A stretch of 64,000 bases of DNA from Apiospora phragmitis (lineage: Eukaryota; Ascomycota; Sordariomycetes; Amphisphaeriales; Apiosporaceae), in assembly GCA_038363925.1 (NCBI GenBank), contig JAQQWL010000009.1, forward strand, positions 1,178,001 through 1,242,000, in the 5' to 3' direction. This document shows positions 1 to 12,670 of this stretch, in pieces. Positions within the stretch are counted from its first letter, which is position 1; the number at the start of each line of letters is the position of its first letter. Both the position numbers and the translations under genes were made by a program. Below the pieces are notes generated by a model that searched no databases, was not told the DNA's origin, and saw only the letters and a program-made list of their open reading frames with translations.

Positions 1-1893
1 GACTAGAGGTATCCAAACCGGATCTAGCGAACGCCTCGTTTTTCCTTAGATCTACCGTTCCGAGTTTGCGTGACGACTCCAGAAAAATTGAGGGTCGTCA
101 GCCACCCTTCAATGGTCTCTCTCGGGGTTATATGAGCATCTGAGTGACCCGAGATTGGGAGCTCCATCTGGACTGGCTCCTGGCGGGGATCCCTGAAGCC
201 GTTTGCTGGGCAACCGGAGCTTATGGACTCCGTCGGAAGAGACAGAGAATGTCAACATCTCCGGTGTATGTTTACTGGGCGAGCAGGAGGAAGACTGGTT
301 TCACTATAAACTTATGTGTAGATCTCACTTACTAAAGATGGGAGGTTTTTTATATATATGCGAGGACGCACTTGTCTGATGAAACAAGACGAGAAACGAG
401 ACTTGGAATCCTGTTCAATGCAGATGCAGGGTCAAGCAAGGCAAGGCGCGGGAGGATGAGCAAAGTGAGCGAGCAGAGACAGAGCCCCCCGCTAAGCCGG
501 GTTGGACCGATTTTGTTCGCGCAATTAACCTACCTACTGATAATTTGGGATTTGGGGGGGGGGTCTCGGGGAGGGTCTCCACGCGTTGCTGAGGGCGCGC
601 TTCATATTGAATTGACGGATTACTGGCCCCGGCCATCCCTGCTCTGCTCGCTATTAGACGGACTGCCAAACCCTCTGCCAATTTGCGCATAAGGGGATTT
701 GCGGCATGTGGCAATCCTGTCAGTCTGACTCTTCCCGTCTCTGTTTCTGTATTCTGCATCTATCTATCCATCTATCTTTGCGTGCATGTAGCCCTTCAGA
801 CGCGGCCGAGCGAGAACGCGCAGCTTCAAGTGAGCAAGACGAGTACGACCGGATCGGGGCCCGTCGCCGCCCGCCCACGATCTTGCCAATTCATGCTCAA
901 CACGCAGCACGCGCAGCCACGGTGGAGGAAGTTCCATCTAATTCCCCGGCTCTCATTGCACGAATTCGATCGTTACTCGCGCCAGCACGACGGCGTTTCG
1001 TTTTCGCCAACCAACCTCCTTCTCTCTCTCTCTCTCTTTTCAATGTAACTGGGCAGCAGTACATACCTCTAGTCATAATCTTGCATATCATACCCTGCAT
1101 ACACCGCTCAACAGCACAAGAGTTGACGTGTGTCCTCCATCTTTGAGACAACGCAACTGACCAATCCTTCCACCGTACTGCGCATCCATTCGCTCATTTT
1201 CCGCCCTGCCTTGGCTCCAACAGGTCGACACTTGCATAGACCCAGCCATTCATTACTCTCCTTAATCCTCTTTTTATTCTTCACACTCTCTTAAGCTTTG
1301 ATAAAAAAGAACAAAATTGGTCTTGGTCTTGCCCTTCTGCTTGGGCCATCATCCACACCCAGAGTTCCCCGCGACCTGACGCCAGTCGCACAACCTCAAA
1401 CCGACGGGTCGACGATACCTTTGACGTAACGCAATCCCCTGGCTGTCCGAGCAAGCTACTTCTGCTGCTGCATGCCGCCTGCCAGGCTGCGCAACACACC
1501 GACTTATTCAACTTGATCTGTCCAAGATCCGATGACGCACCTTGAATCTGCAGTCCATCGTACCTGACTAGTCTGTGTGTCACGGCATCCATCCAGCATC
1601 GGCATCCCGCGCGCGCGAAAGGCTACTCCGTACTTGGGGAAGGGACGGGCGGGTCGCACACAACACCCGGGGGAAACGAGAAAGTGCAAACGAGGTTGAA
1701 CCAACCCTCGGCGCATGTTCTAACGGCCAACTGTCCAAAATCATATCATGATGGGCAATTACAGTTGATTCTCTCTCTCATTTCCGACTCCTTCCAATCA
1801 TCTCCGGCGGACCGACCTGGACTGGCCATGTCTCATTTCCACGTGCGATTACCACCAAAAATAACAATACGCGACTAACACACAGATACTACT
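1..1893. other. 5' intergenic/promoter region of the KAR9-like gene
   Basis: I see no supportable gene here. Short open frames on both strands have no recognisable domains and overlap simple sequence. Visible are a G run near 552-560, a (CTAT/CATC) stretch near 757-778 and a (TC)n tract near 1021-1040. Pyrimidine-rich stretches up to about 1880 are typical of a fungal promoter and 5' UTR for the KAR9 gene starting at 1894. Confidence 0.5.
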
Positions 1894-4739
1894 ATGTCTG
1901 AACACCGGGCGCTCACTTCCATGGCTACGCCGCCCCCCGGTGGGCGAGGTGCCATGCGCCGCCCTCTTCGTTCCACGTCGCGATCTCCAGCTCGACACCG
2001 CATAAGCGACAACCTACTCGCACGTCTATCGCCAATGTCAGCAGTCGAGGCGCTACGTTTCCCCGAAGGCGCATTGAAGACCTGCCTGGACAATGCCACG
2101 GCTTCAGAGCAGTCCTTTACGATGAGGACCGCCGTGGCCTCGAGGAAAATCTACGACTGGGTAGACGAGCTTTCCTCTTGGCCTTGGCCAGCCAACTCAC
2201 CTTCGGCCGGCTTCGAGATGCCTCCTTTTAAGAGAAGGAAAGTATCAGACCCTTTCGAATCCCCCAATGATCAGCAATTGCAAGAGTCTGCGGACCACCC
2301 AGAGCCGGACTACCTGGGAAGCTTGCCAGCCAAGGACGTGGCTGTCTACGAGAGCAGGACCGAGACTATTCAACGCGAACTGGCAGCCTTGGATATCGAA
2401 GAAATCAAGATGCATGTCCTCCACAATCACGTTCTGCCCTTGTCGCGACCCGGCACGCCGTTCTCCGATGCCGGTCTCTCAGTCACGTCTACCATGTCTT
2501 TTGCCAAGATGGAGGACTTGTCGGCCGTGATAACCGCCATCACGGTCCAAGCCCTGCCCAACCTCGCAAGACTATCAAAACTTTTGAACATCTGGGGCAT
2601 TCGACTCATAGTTTTGCGCAAAGTGCCAATCGTTCTTTCGTTGATCTCGGAGGCCGAGGTTGCGATAGAAGCAGGTTGGAACGCAATAGAAATTGGAGGG
2701 TTACCACCTCCTGAAGATAGTCCGAGTGGCACCCCCGCCGCAAGAAAACGCCTGCCTTTGCCACGAAAAGACTACGAAGTCATGAATCAGGTTCTACAAA
2801 AGAAAGTTGCCGGTCCGGGCCGCGATGTGGATTTCATGTTGGACACCTTGGAAGGCAGCGAAGATACACTGCCCAATGAATGGCTTGATCGCTTAGAGGC
2901 TGTTGAAAAAGACTATGCCGAGTGGGCGGTCACAGCGGAAAGGCGTGTACAAGAAGGCGAATGGGGTATCCCCACCAAGCCAGCTGCAGAACAGACTGAG
3001 CCTCAGGTCCCGCAAACGCCGCAACCAGAAATTCACATCCAATTGTCGAGCCCGGTGCTAGATCGCGACGAAGCCTTGCGTGGCATTGGCAATTCGTCGC
3101 CTCCTGAGCCGTTTGATCACTCGTTATTCGCCAGCGAAGCAAACAGCCCCGACAGCCCCGATAGCCAGAGCAGACGAATTGCTTCAACTGATGGACAGCA
3201 AGAGCTTGGTTTAGATGAAGACGACTTGACGGAAGATGCCAGCTTTAACCACGATGGGACGGATGACGGTTACGGAATCGCAACAAGGTCACTGCCTATC
3301 ATTTCGAAAACGGAAGCCTCGGACCCCCTGGAAGAATCATATGTCTCTAATGCTCAATCACCTCAGCAGCTTGCGCCGCCAGCAAATATTGCACGCATGG
3401 CAGTCCCGGACCCTGAAACCGAGTTTTCTTATTTAGAATCAGTCATCGAAGAAGACGAGAGGAGCTCGAGCTGCCTCCTGCAAGATTCCCACCCAGGAAG
3501 ATAAGCCAGGAATCTATGAATTCTGACCGTTCCTTCGGTTTCGGGCCTCTTCCTGATCTCCCTGATCCGGATGAGCCATTGAGCGACGCACTGAGCCCCC
3601 CTGGCTCGCCCGCTCTGCGGTACAATCCCCGCTCGAATTCGATAAGCTTTCCAGAGCAGCGCGGCCTCTCACCCGACAATGTTACCCCTCCTAAAAGCCC
3701 TCTGGAGTCGGGGGTTTACGATATGGAATCCTCTTTTGACCATAGTCAGATGTATACCCCTGGATACTCCACACCCGGGTACTCAAAGCTAAGCAACGAG
3801 TCTGACTTGCACCGTCAGATCCGTGGAGTCCTCAATTCGTTGCCGAATAAGATTCGGTTCACGAGAAGGGAGGCTACGGTCGAGCTCAACCCACCTGATC
3901 TCAACCTGCCGGGCCGAGCCAAGCTAAAGCTTTCTGAACCCGCCAACCGACGCAGCGGGTCGGCTATGTCCACCATATCCACCATGTCCATGTCATCTCG
4001 TGCGGGCACCCCCTCATTCTTGTTGGCACCCGCCAAGGAGTCTCGGCATCGATCCAGGAACAGCCGGGAAGCGCAGACCTACTTCCTCTCGCGCTCATCT
4101 GGCGAAGCGCCCATGAAGCTCCTCATCCGCAGTGTCGGAGAGAGCGGCGAGCGCGTCATGGTTCGTGTCGGCGGCGGGTGGGCCGATCTGGGCGAGTACC
4201 TGAAGGAATACGCCATCCACCATGGCCGGCGATCCCATGGCGAAGGAAAGGTCGAGGTCAAGGACTTGCCAACGCCGTCTGACCGGCCCATCAGGTCAAG
4301 CCCGCCTAGTAGACCGGGCACTGCACAAACTGCCCACACTGCCCACGATTCGCCCATGACGCCCCTTGCCGTCCGGAAGACTAGAAGGAGTCTGGTCGGC
4401 GAGAGCAGGCCGTCAACTGGGAGGTCGTTGCAGCCCCAAACCCCGTCAACGGCCATGACCAAGGATGCCACGACGCCGGACTCGGGCGTGTCTGGTCGGT
4501 CCTTTTCCTCGACGGAGGCGGACAACAGCGTGCTGGGTCTGTCTGGGCCTAAGCCCAAGAAGGCTGATAGCAGGCTGAGCGACGAGAGCCGGGCGTGGGT
4601 CGAGGACGTGACGAGCAAGGTCCGCTCAGCTAGTGGCGAGCTTCTGGCCTCGTCGGATCATCATGACAAAAAGGGAAAATTCGGCGAATTAGGTAGAGTC
4701 GGAGGGACAAAGCGGTTGTTCAGGAAGCCGGCGCAATAA
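1894..4739 (+). CDS. KAR9: KAR9-like spindle-positioning / karyogamy protein with C-terminal GAR domain (one frameshift)
   Basis: Kar9 links the plus ends of astral microtubules to myosin through Bim1/EB1 and orients spindles and nuclei. The N-terminal half has the KAR9 layout: a Ser/Arg-rich start, then helical segments containing DWVDELSSWPWP and NEWLDRLEAVEKDYAEW. A Ser/Pro-rich tail follows. Near 4110-4230 is a GAR (GAS2)-type microtubule-binding stretch (LLIRSVGESGERVMVRVGGG). The first frame (1894-3504) ends in LLQDSHPGR. From about 3459 the next frame reads naturally as ELELPPARFPPRKISQES and runs on to 4739. No GT-AG intron joins them, so I read one gene of about 947 residues missing one base near 3455-3465. 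Family naming is by composition plus the GAR domain. Start is the first Met in frame; the internal Met at residue 10 is an alternative. Confidence 0.72.
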
Positions 4740-5514
4740 GGGCCGGCAAGCAAATACGGCAATGATATCAATTGGAGTAACTGGGCTCTGGCGGAGGAAC
4801 ATTATCGGCATGCGGAAACGAAGTATGCCCCCGCTTTATAGTATCATGATCATGGAGGATTGATTCGAGCAAAAGGGAAAGCGAAAGGGCTGGTTGGGTT
4901 TTAAGGTCCACGGAAACAGGCATTGGCTGGTGTTCAAACCGGGGTTACGGCAGTATAACCTGCGATCATCTTTTTTTATGTTTTTGCTGTTCTGTTTTAT
5001 TCCCTTTTCACGGCCAGTCCTCGTTTTTTTCGCGTCCGAAGAATTGTTCCTTTCTACTGCTCTTGTAGAGGATCGACTTTTTTTTCTCTCTCCTTTTCCT
5101 TATGTGCTCAGTCTACCAAATACCCCATCTTAGCAGATTCATCAAGAACAACAGAAATATTCTATACCTAAACATTGAAACCACGTGCGCAAAGTGATCA
5201 TGATATGAATAGAGGACTGTATTGCTGGCATATCCGAAGTGCCATTGTAGATCGCGTTTGAGCTTGATTCCTGTGCCTGACAAGACGGTACTGAATTGAA
5301 ACATGCGACAACTCGATGGGATATTTTCGATGGAAACACCTGAAAAGGGGGGTATAATGAACCACTAAAGCTATAATGGGAGTTTAGTGTTCCCTCTCTC
5401 CCTGATGGTGCGACGACAGATTGGCTAATATCAATGAAGCCCTCAAAACCCATTGCTATCTATCTAATCTTACAAAATCCAGGCCATGCAGGTCCTCATG
5501 GCCCGCAACTTTCT
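4740..5514. other. Convergent intergenic region (3' UTRs)
   Basis: The KAR9 gene (+) and the membrane-protein gene (-) converge here. The stretch is T-rich with poly-T tracts around 4970-5090, consistent with two 3' UTRs. I see no coding or structured RNA element. Confidence 0.45.
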
Positions 5515-7628
5515 TTATATCGCAGGCGGCTCCTGCTCCTCCCCATTCCTCGGCAGCCGCTCTTCTCCCACCGCCTCCTCGGTCAAACGCCTCGCGAGAG
5601 CTCTGCGCATCTCCCGCTCCTCGTGCTCCCGCACCTGCTCGCGCTCCCGCTCGCGCTCGGCGGCGGCCTCCTCTTCGGCAGCCTCCTCGGCCTCCTCGGC
5701 CTCTTCCTCCTCGCGCATCTCGCGCCAGACCTCCTCGCTGACGTGGAAGGACTGCGACGCGACCGTCATGAAGGTCCAGACCTCGGCGCTGACGAGCAGC
5801 TGCGCGAGGTTGAGGGCGAGGGCGTTGCCGAGGCGGCGCCAGGACCAGAAGTCGCGCAGGGTCAGGGGCAGCAGCGGTAGAGGCAGCAGCAGGTCCACGC
5901 CGGCGGCGGGGGCGCGGCCGTTCTGGACGAAACCGCGCGCTATGGCGCGCAGAATTAGGGCCTCGATGGGAGCGCACGCTACGTTGACGAAGAAGCGGCA
6001 TAGGTTGTCGGCCGCGAGGGTGGTGGGCAGTAGGGTTAGTGGGGTCACCATGTAAATCTTCTTGTCCAGCAGGCCGGCGCTGCCCGACGAGGCCCAAGAC
6101 GAGCGGTTGTCGTGGTTGCCGGCGCCGCCACCGCTCGTTTGGCCGCCGCCGTTACTGTAGCTGGGCCGCAGCTCGGCGGACCAGACGCCCGCGGGCGGCT
6201 CGGTGGTCTCGCTTGTGTCGACGTCGAAGCTGATGAGGGTCGGGTTGATCATGTCGGTGTCTTCCTCATCCGTGCCGTAGTCTTGGTCACCACCGGAGCC
6301 GCCGCCGCCGCCACTTGTAGCATTGGCGGCTCCACGGTTCGAGAAGGTGCTGTGCCGCCGCAGCGCGCCCAGCGCTATGCCCTGCTCGCTGCCGGCCGTG
6401 GCGGTGGCGTTGCTTCCTCCTTCGAGGGCCTGGAGGGTGGTAGCGTCTTGACTCGGGTTCCGCACGTGTCGAATCTCGCGGTCGGCCGCCCCGAGGGTCG
6501 GCGATTCGGGAATCGGGGGGATTATGGCTCTCCGGAGGCGGACGCGGCGGCGGCGCCCGCAAGTCCGAAGCGCGGAGCAGAAATCCATTGTTATGTGGAC
6601 AGGGGAGGAGCCGAAAGATGGTAGTGCCTATGTCCAGCCTGGAGATAAGCCGCTTCATTAGGTAGTAGGCGGCATAGGGGGCTAGGTTGACCGCGAGTTG
6701 ACCCGTCCAGGCTGCGACAGATGAAGCGTTGATAGTCTCCGTTCGGGGCGGAGCAGCAAAAGGGGAGGCGCTGCTGAAGGGGACAAAGAACATGGGGCCG
6801 GGTAACCACGCGGATGATGGTATGAGATCAAGCCTCTGGAGTATAGTGAAGATCTCGAGATGGAAGTTACACCATACGAGACAGCTGACCAGCCTAAGAG
6901 AGGGTCAGTATTTGGGTCATGCAAGACAGTTGAAGGGCGCGCGACTGACCACGGCCGACTCCATATATAGGCAGCCTCGTATTTGAAATAGTATTCCAGG
7001 GCTCTGGCAGGTAAGTAAGCTTGCAGACCGGTCAACGCCATTTGCGAGTTGGTGCGGCGGCTCAGCTCGAATTGCCACAGCCGAGAGAACTCGATGTGGC
7101 AGTACGGTTTGTACACCTAAATGATTTGGTTTAGTTCAGATGTCTGGGTGACATACAGAACCATCATAAGTAGAACTTACCAGAGACCTTTGCCGTACGC
7201 CTTCGATGGCCCAGATGCCGATGTCTGCCAGCAATCGGCCGGCGGGGATCAGCGCCTGCGCTACGGTACTCTCATACTCCAGCTGATCCTGCACCAAAGA
7301 CGAGGCCGTGTCCCGCGTTTCGGCAAAGCCGGAGGCGGAGGGGTCCTCGGGCTCCGCGACGCCGATGACGTGCATGACCTCGTTGTGGGCGCGGATCATG
7401 CTCTTGATGACGGACTTGGTCTCCGGGTTAATCACGCGGCCCTTTTCATCGTACTGCCGTGACGGCTCGCGAGGATCTGCCTCGCCGGTTCCCATGACGA
7501 CATCATCATATGGCGAGCGGCCCTGCGAAGGTTTGTTAGTCTTTGGACAGAAGACATATAGTTGGTTGGCTTATAAGGGGGAGGATATATACCAGCGCTT
7601 GGGAAGTCAGCGGCCCTAGTCGGCCCAT
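5515..7628 (-). CDS. Uncharacterised fungal multi-span membrane protein with acidic, coiled-coil C-terminus (4 exons, one frameshift)
   Basis: I do not recognise the family. Predicted exons (minus strand): 7628-7593 (MGRLGPLTSQAL), 7522-7181, 7116-6950 and 6893-5515. Introns are 70, 64 and 56 nt with GTATAT, GTAAGT and GTCAGT donors. The protein has hydrophobic/aromatic segments (RALEYYFKYEAAYIWSRPW; LPGPMFFVPFSSASPF; AVNLAPYAAYYLMKRLIS), then a Gly/Ser/Asp-rich linker. A further hydrophobic block follows (LTLLPTTLAADNLCRFFVNV; ALNLAQLLVSAEVWTFMTVA), and the end is a Glu/Arg-rich coiled coil. Within exon 4, near 6610-6620, the frame must change. Dropping one C from a CCCC run gives a continuous frame of exactly 641 codons. 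Divergently paired with UTP13. Repeated membrane segments suggest an organelle membrane protein, which is inference only. Confidence 0.6.
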
Positions 7629-8078
7629 GTTGAGTTGCAGTTGAGGAACAGGGGCATTCGTGTCAACATCCGACCATCAGGACTTTGAGTACAGGAGTAG
7701 TCAACGCCAGCTGGTTTGATATGCTGGGATGCAAACTTATGACTGAAACTAGTAGAACCGCATTTTCTTCAAGTCTATTCACATGGTCCGTGAAGAACTC
7801 TGGATGGCGAATGCGATATGCTGGAGGACTCGATGTGTTCAAGTGTTGAACTGGGCAAGCCGGTATTCCACTACAGTGGAGTAACAGTGCATTCCTAGCG
7901 CTGGTTAGCTAGAGCAGACCCCTGTAGAATGCGGCATGCTTGCGCTTATCGATAACCAAAAATTTATTGAGAGAGCAAGCAACAACCCGCTGTATCAATT
8001 GTCTATTGCCTGCCTACCTGCCCAGACCAACCACTCTTTACGACAGAGAGAAGCAGGACGTGCCTTTGAAACAGCGCA
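7629..8078. promoter_or_regulatory. Divergent promoter between the membrane-protein gene and UTP13
   Basis: These 450 bp separate the start codons of two divergent genes, so they must hold both promoters. I see no coding exon and no convincing TATA box or repeat. Confidence 0.4.
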
Positions 8079-10789
8079 ATGTCCGGCAAATCGCCCTTCA
8101 AAACGACCTTCGAGGCCGGAGAGGTCATAAGACCCATTTTCACCGGCGGCGCCTTTGCGCTGGACAACAGCGCTCGTTTGCTGGCCACCACTCTCGGCGA
8201 AGATGTCGTTCTTACCGACTTGAAGACCGGCAAGCACCTTGCCACGGTAGAGGGCGATGGCGAGATCATCTCGACTCTTACCTTGACTCCATCCGGATCC
8301 CACCTGATTGTGTGCTCGCGCTCGCTCTCAATGCGCATATACTCCCTAAAACGCTCGACCCCGGACGAAGAAATCGCGACGCAATTGCTTAGGACGGTTA
8401 AGCCCCACGGCACTCCCGTCCTCGTCCTTGCCGTTGATCGAACCAGCACTCTGTTGGCAACCGGTGGTACGGACGGTTCGATCAAGGTGTGGGACATTGT
8501 TGGAGGCTATGTTACGCATACGTTCCGCGGTCCCAGCGTCCTGGTGTCGGCGCTACACTTCTTCGAGGTCGCGGCTGGGTCCAAGAAGGGAGCCGAGGTG
8601 AACGGCAAGAAAGACGACAAAAAGAAGCGCCGGAAATCGCAAGCGGCAGAAGACGACGAGGAAGATTCGCCAACTGCAAGGTTCCGACTTGCATCGGGCA
8701 GCCAGGATGGAAAAGTCCGCGTCTGGGATCTACACAAACGAAACTTTGTCGCAAACCTCGAGGGGCACGCATCGGACGTACAAGGGCTTGATTACTCCCC
8801 AGCGCAAGAAGTTCTGGTTACAGCTGGAAGAGACAAGACAATAACGTGGTGGGATGCGAAGTCGTGGAAGATTCGCAAAATCGTGCCCTCCTTCGAGCTG
8901 GTCGAGGCGGCCGGTTTCATTGGGGACGGAAGTGTGACCTACACCGCCGGCTCTAACGGCTGCGTGCGATACTGGGATACAGATACCGGCAGAGAGCTTA
9001 CAAAAGAGCAAACTGCTAAAGCCGAAACGGAGGCGTTTGTGGGCGCGATATATTGGCCTGGTTTGCCGTTCCTACTATGCGTACAGGCGGACCATACACT
9101 GGCTCTATTTGAGCTGCCCACGAAAGAAACAGCCGCTACCATTCCAGCAGCGTTCCGCAGGATATCAGGCACGCATGACGAGATTATCGATCTCCGCTAC
9201 CTCCTACCTGACCACTCTATGCTGGCACTGGCAACCAACTCGGAGGACATCCGCCTGGTGTCAGTAACAGAGCCGCAAGCTGGAAGCAAAGCTCTGGTCT
9301 CCGCGAGTACTTTGGTCAGGATATAGCTCTTCTGAAAGGCCATGAAGAGATTATCATCTCACTAGATGTTGACTGGTCTGGACATTGGGTCGCTACTGGA
9401 GCTAAGGATAACACTGCTCGTCTATGGCGTATTGACCCGGCAAACAACTCCTACACATGCCATGCTGTGTTCTCTGGGCATGCTGAGTCGATCGGTGCCG
9501 TCGCGTTACCTCGAGCAAAGCCATCAGAAGGCTCCAAAGCCTACGCCGATCCGCTAAACCACCCGCCGGCTTTCCTAATTACCGGCTCTCAAGATCAAAC
9601 AATCAAGAAATGGGAAATTCCCAGAGAGTCACAGCAGACAGGGCAGAAGGGCCTACGTGCTGCGTACACCCGCAAATCCCACGACAAAGACATCAACGCT
9701 ATTGACATCAACCCGACATCTCAAGTGTTTGCCTCGGCATCCCAAGATCGTACGGTTAAGATCTGGGCAACAAACGAGGGTGAGGTCCAAGGAATTCTCC
9801 GGGGTCATAAGCGTGGTGTTTGGTCTGTTAGTTTTGCCCCTGCCAACACACCCTCTATCCAGGGTGAACAGGGGTCAGTCTCTGGCAAGGGCGTTGTTCT
9901 CACCGGTGCCGGTGACAAGACCATTAAGTTGTGGAGTCTGACCGATTACACCTGCATACGCACTTTCGAAGGACACACAAACAGTGTACTGAAGGTGGTG
10001 TGGTTGAATATACCCGTGGGCGAAGAGCGTGGGAAGAAACCTCTATCATTTGCCAGTGCAGGAGGAGATGGTCTAGTAAAGGTCTGGGATGCCAACAGTG
10101 GTGAGACTGAATGCACGCTGGACAACCACGAGGACCGTGTATGGGCACTTGCGGTCCAGCCGGAAACCAACACGCTTGTGTCCGGCAGTGGTGACTCGAC
10201 TGTCACATTCTGGAAAGATACCTCTGTCGAGACCCAGGAAGCTGCCAATGAAGAGCAGCTGAAGATGGTCGAGCAGGAGCAAGAGCTTCAGAACCATATT
10301 CGCCACGGCTCTTACCGAGAAGCCATTACGTTGGCACTTCAGCTCAACCACCCTGGCCGTCTCCTGTCACTTTTCACCGCTGTCGTCAAGACCAAGACGC
10401 CGGAGGAGGGCAGCTTGACGGGACTCAAAGCCGTCGATCATGTGCTCGCCCATCTTTCAGACGAGCAGATCTTCTTGCTGCTTCTGAGGTTGCGGGACTG
10501 GAACACCAATGCGCGAACGGCGCCGGTGGCCCAGCGCATTCTCTGGGCGCTCGTCCGGAGCTACCCTGCCTCGCGCTTCTCGAACTTGTCGGTGAAGGGC
10601 GCAAGGGGCCAGAAGAGCCTGAAGGAGGTCCTCAATGCACTGAAGGTGTACACGGAGCGGCACTACAAGCGCATGGAGGAGCTGGTGGACGAGAGCTACT
10701 TGGTGGAGTATACCCTGCAGGAGATGGACGCTCTTGCACCGAGCTTGGGGCCCGTCGAGAGCGCCGAGGTGGATGTGATCATGACTTAG
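8079..10789 (+). CDS. UTP13: UTP13, WD40 subunit of the SSU processome (UTP-B), one frameshift
   Basis: Utp13 (TBL3 in animals) is part of the UTP-B complex that organises the 5' end of pre-18S rRNA in the nucleolus. Two beta-propellers are visible as repeated WD40 units: GGTDGSIKVWD, LASGSQDGKVRVWD, GAKDNTARLWR, TGSQDQTIKKWE, ASASQDRTVKIWA, GAGDKTIKLWS, SAGGDGLVKVWD. A C-terminal helical UTP13 domain (about residues 735-903) follows, with RHGSYREAITLALQLNHPGR. The frame breaks at 9326. The next frame reads REYFGQDIALLKGHEEII, a conserved Utp13 stretch, through to 10789. One missing C at about 9300-9302 gives 904 codons exactly. A 44-nt intron (GT 9264 to AG 9307) is the less likely alternative. 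Start is the first Met, 38 nt after an upstream stop-rich leader. Confidence 0.92.
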
Positions 10790-11338
10790 AGAGCAGGAGT
10801 AATGTGATGATTTACATAAAAATATGAGAATTTAACTGCCTAAATTTGTTCTTTTCTTTCCTTCATATTGTTATCATGCTGGGGTGTTTAATGCTCACGC
10901 CCCTTGATGCAATACTTATAGGTCTCAACATATCTACACTCGCTCATCTGACTTGCTCTTCGCTTCGAAATACTCGGGTTAAATAAACGATAGAGCGGAC
11001 GCTTCTGAGTGAAATATTCAGATCAAGCTCTACAGAAGAAGCAATAAGCTTCCTCGGCAACACATATATAGTTTAAAGAGCGCCTGGCGCCGGGTTGTAT
11101 ATCTTCCACCATTTCAAGTCAACCAAGATGGCAAATGTTTGCAATTTCTATGGTTGGGCACATTGGTACCTCCAGTGCAGGCTAAAGGCGACCCCACAAC
11201 CCCCCATCCCCCCTAACAGGCACCTACTACAGAATCTCCACCAACAAGTGCATGTTCATCCATGTAAGCTGATTGAGCCTCATTTTCATATGCACGATCT
11301 CTACGACATACCACAACAGGCATCATGGATTCCACAAA
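10790..11338. other. Intergenic region, UTP13 3' end to ESS2 promoter
   Basis: AT-rich UTP13 3' UTR, then the ESS2 leader. Nothing else visible. Confidence 0.4.
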
Positions 11339-12670
11339 ATGACGGCGCTCGTTCGCAAGAGGGCTGAAATGGAGTTGATGCCTCCTCCGCCGGCACCTAA
11401 ACGCATCAAGCGACCGAAAAAGATCCTCGACGAGGATACCTATACCGATGCCCTGTCACAGATCATAGCCCGGGATTTCTTTCCCGGCCTGCTCGAGAGC
11501 GAAACACAGCGTGAATATCTCGACGCCTTAGAGTCCAAAGACAAAGAATGGATCGACAGTGCTGGCCGGCGACTGCAACAAGTCATGACTCCTGGAAGAC
11601 ACAAGGCTCGAAGAGGCACATCACTCGCACCGCTCGCCCAAGGTGCCGCCACGCCTCGAGGCTACGTTGGTGATACGCCAGCCTCCGTATCGGCGGCATC
11701 GGTCACAACCGCCATCGACGACAAGCCCGAAGTGGACACGAACATGAGCCTCGGTACGTTTCAATCGAAATACACAAGCGAGGACAACGAAAGTTTCTAC
11801 AAGCTACTAGACAGGCAGAACGCCAAGCGAGTCGAGAAGTACGCCTGGATGTGGACAGCAGGAAACAAGTTGCCATCTAAGATGCAGATAGCACAGAAGC
11901 AGATTGAGATGAAGCTTGCCGAGACGAGAGGTCTGACCGACGACGGACACAAGCGGGACAGGCTGGCGATCAAAGACCGAGACGAGAGGCCAGCACAGAC
12001 AGACACTTGGAAATTCGAGCCAAAAAATATCCTGATGTTCACCCCGGACGGCATCGAAGACTCGTTGGAAACGGTAGCGCAGAGGGCAGAAGCGACATCC
12101 AAAACGGCACCCAAGGCCGTGAACTACTTGAACACAAGACTACCACCGCCGGCCGAAATCAGTGACGATGCCTCCGTGGTGTCAGAAGAACCCTCCATAT
12201 CAGCCATCCGGGACGCGATAGCCGGAAAACGCTCAGCAACCCAGGCACCGTCAACGACCGCAGGAAACGAGACTCCACGGGTTAACGGATATGCATTTGT
12301 GGACGATGAGGAGCCGGAATACGCTTCACCATCGGCGCCCATGATCAACCTGGGGCCCGGAGATGCCACGCCGAATCCATTCACGATCAAAGAAAACAGC
12401 AGCCGGGAAGCGCTCCACCACCGCATGGTAGATAAGATCTCGCAATCCAAGCGCTCCTCGGCCATGCATGGCATGACGGGCAAGGTAGACCGGACGCCCG
12501 TACCCAAGTTCCCGAGCAGTCCCAGAGTGGACGGGGGCCTGACGCCGGCCGCCCAGCGCCTATGGGGTAAGATAGGGGGCAGCGGAGGCCGCACGCCGAA
12601 GACTCCCTTTGGGCAGAGTGCGTCTACGCCGGCCAAGAGCTCCAGGTTGAGGCAAGTGACGAGACGCTGA
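11339..12670 (+). CDS. ESS2 / DGCR14 (Es2) nuclear splicing-associated protein
   Basis: The Es2/DGCR14 family (Bis1 in fission yeast) associates with the spliceosomal C complex in the nucleus. Hallmarks: the N-terminal block KRPKKILDEDTYTDALSQII followed by RDFFPGLLESETQREYLDAL; a central YTSEDNESFYKLLDRQN motif; KYAWMW; the motif KNILMFTPDG; and a C-terminal block TPVPKFPSSPRVDGGLTPAA ending in Lys/Arg. Uninterrupted single exon of 443 residues, within the family range. I start at 11339 (MTALVRKRAEM). The frame is open 22 codons further upstream, but that stretch looks like leader sequence and lacks family similarity. No disruption, unlike several neighbours. Confidence 0.9.
   Translation: MTALVRKRAEMELMPPPPAPKRIKRPKKILDEDTYTDALSQIIARDFFPGLLESETQREYLDALESKDKEWIDSAGRRLQQVMTPGRHKARRGTSLAPLAQGAATPRGYVGDTPASVSAASVTTAIDDKPEVDTNMSLGTFQSKYTSEDNESFYKLLDRQNAKRVEKYAWMWTAGNKLPSKMQIAQKQIEMKLAETRGLTDDGHKRDRLAIKDRDERPAQTDTWKFEPKNILMFTPDGIEDSLETVAQRAEATSKTAPKAVNYLNTRLPPPAEISDDASVVSEEPSISAIRDAIAGKRSATQAPSTTAGNETPRVNGYAFVDDEEPEYASPSAPMINLGPGDATPNPFTIKENSSREALHHRMVDKISQSKRSSAMHGMTGKVDRTPVPKFPSSPRVDGGLTPAAQRLWGKIGGSGGRTPKTPFGQSASTPAKSSRLRQVTRR

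Noticed and set aside
683..1151. Overlapping open frames on both strands (up to 146 codons)
   Set aside because: They cross simple repeats, have no domain and lie in a promoter-like pyrimidine-rich region.
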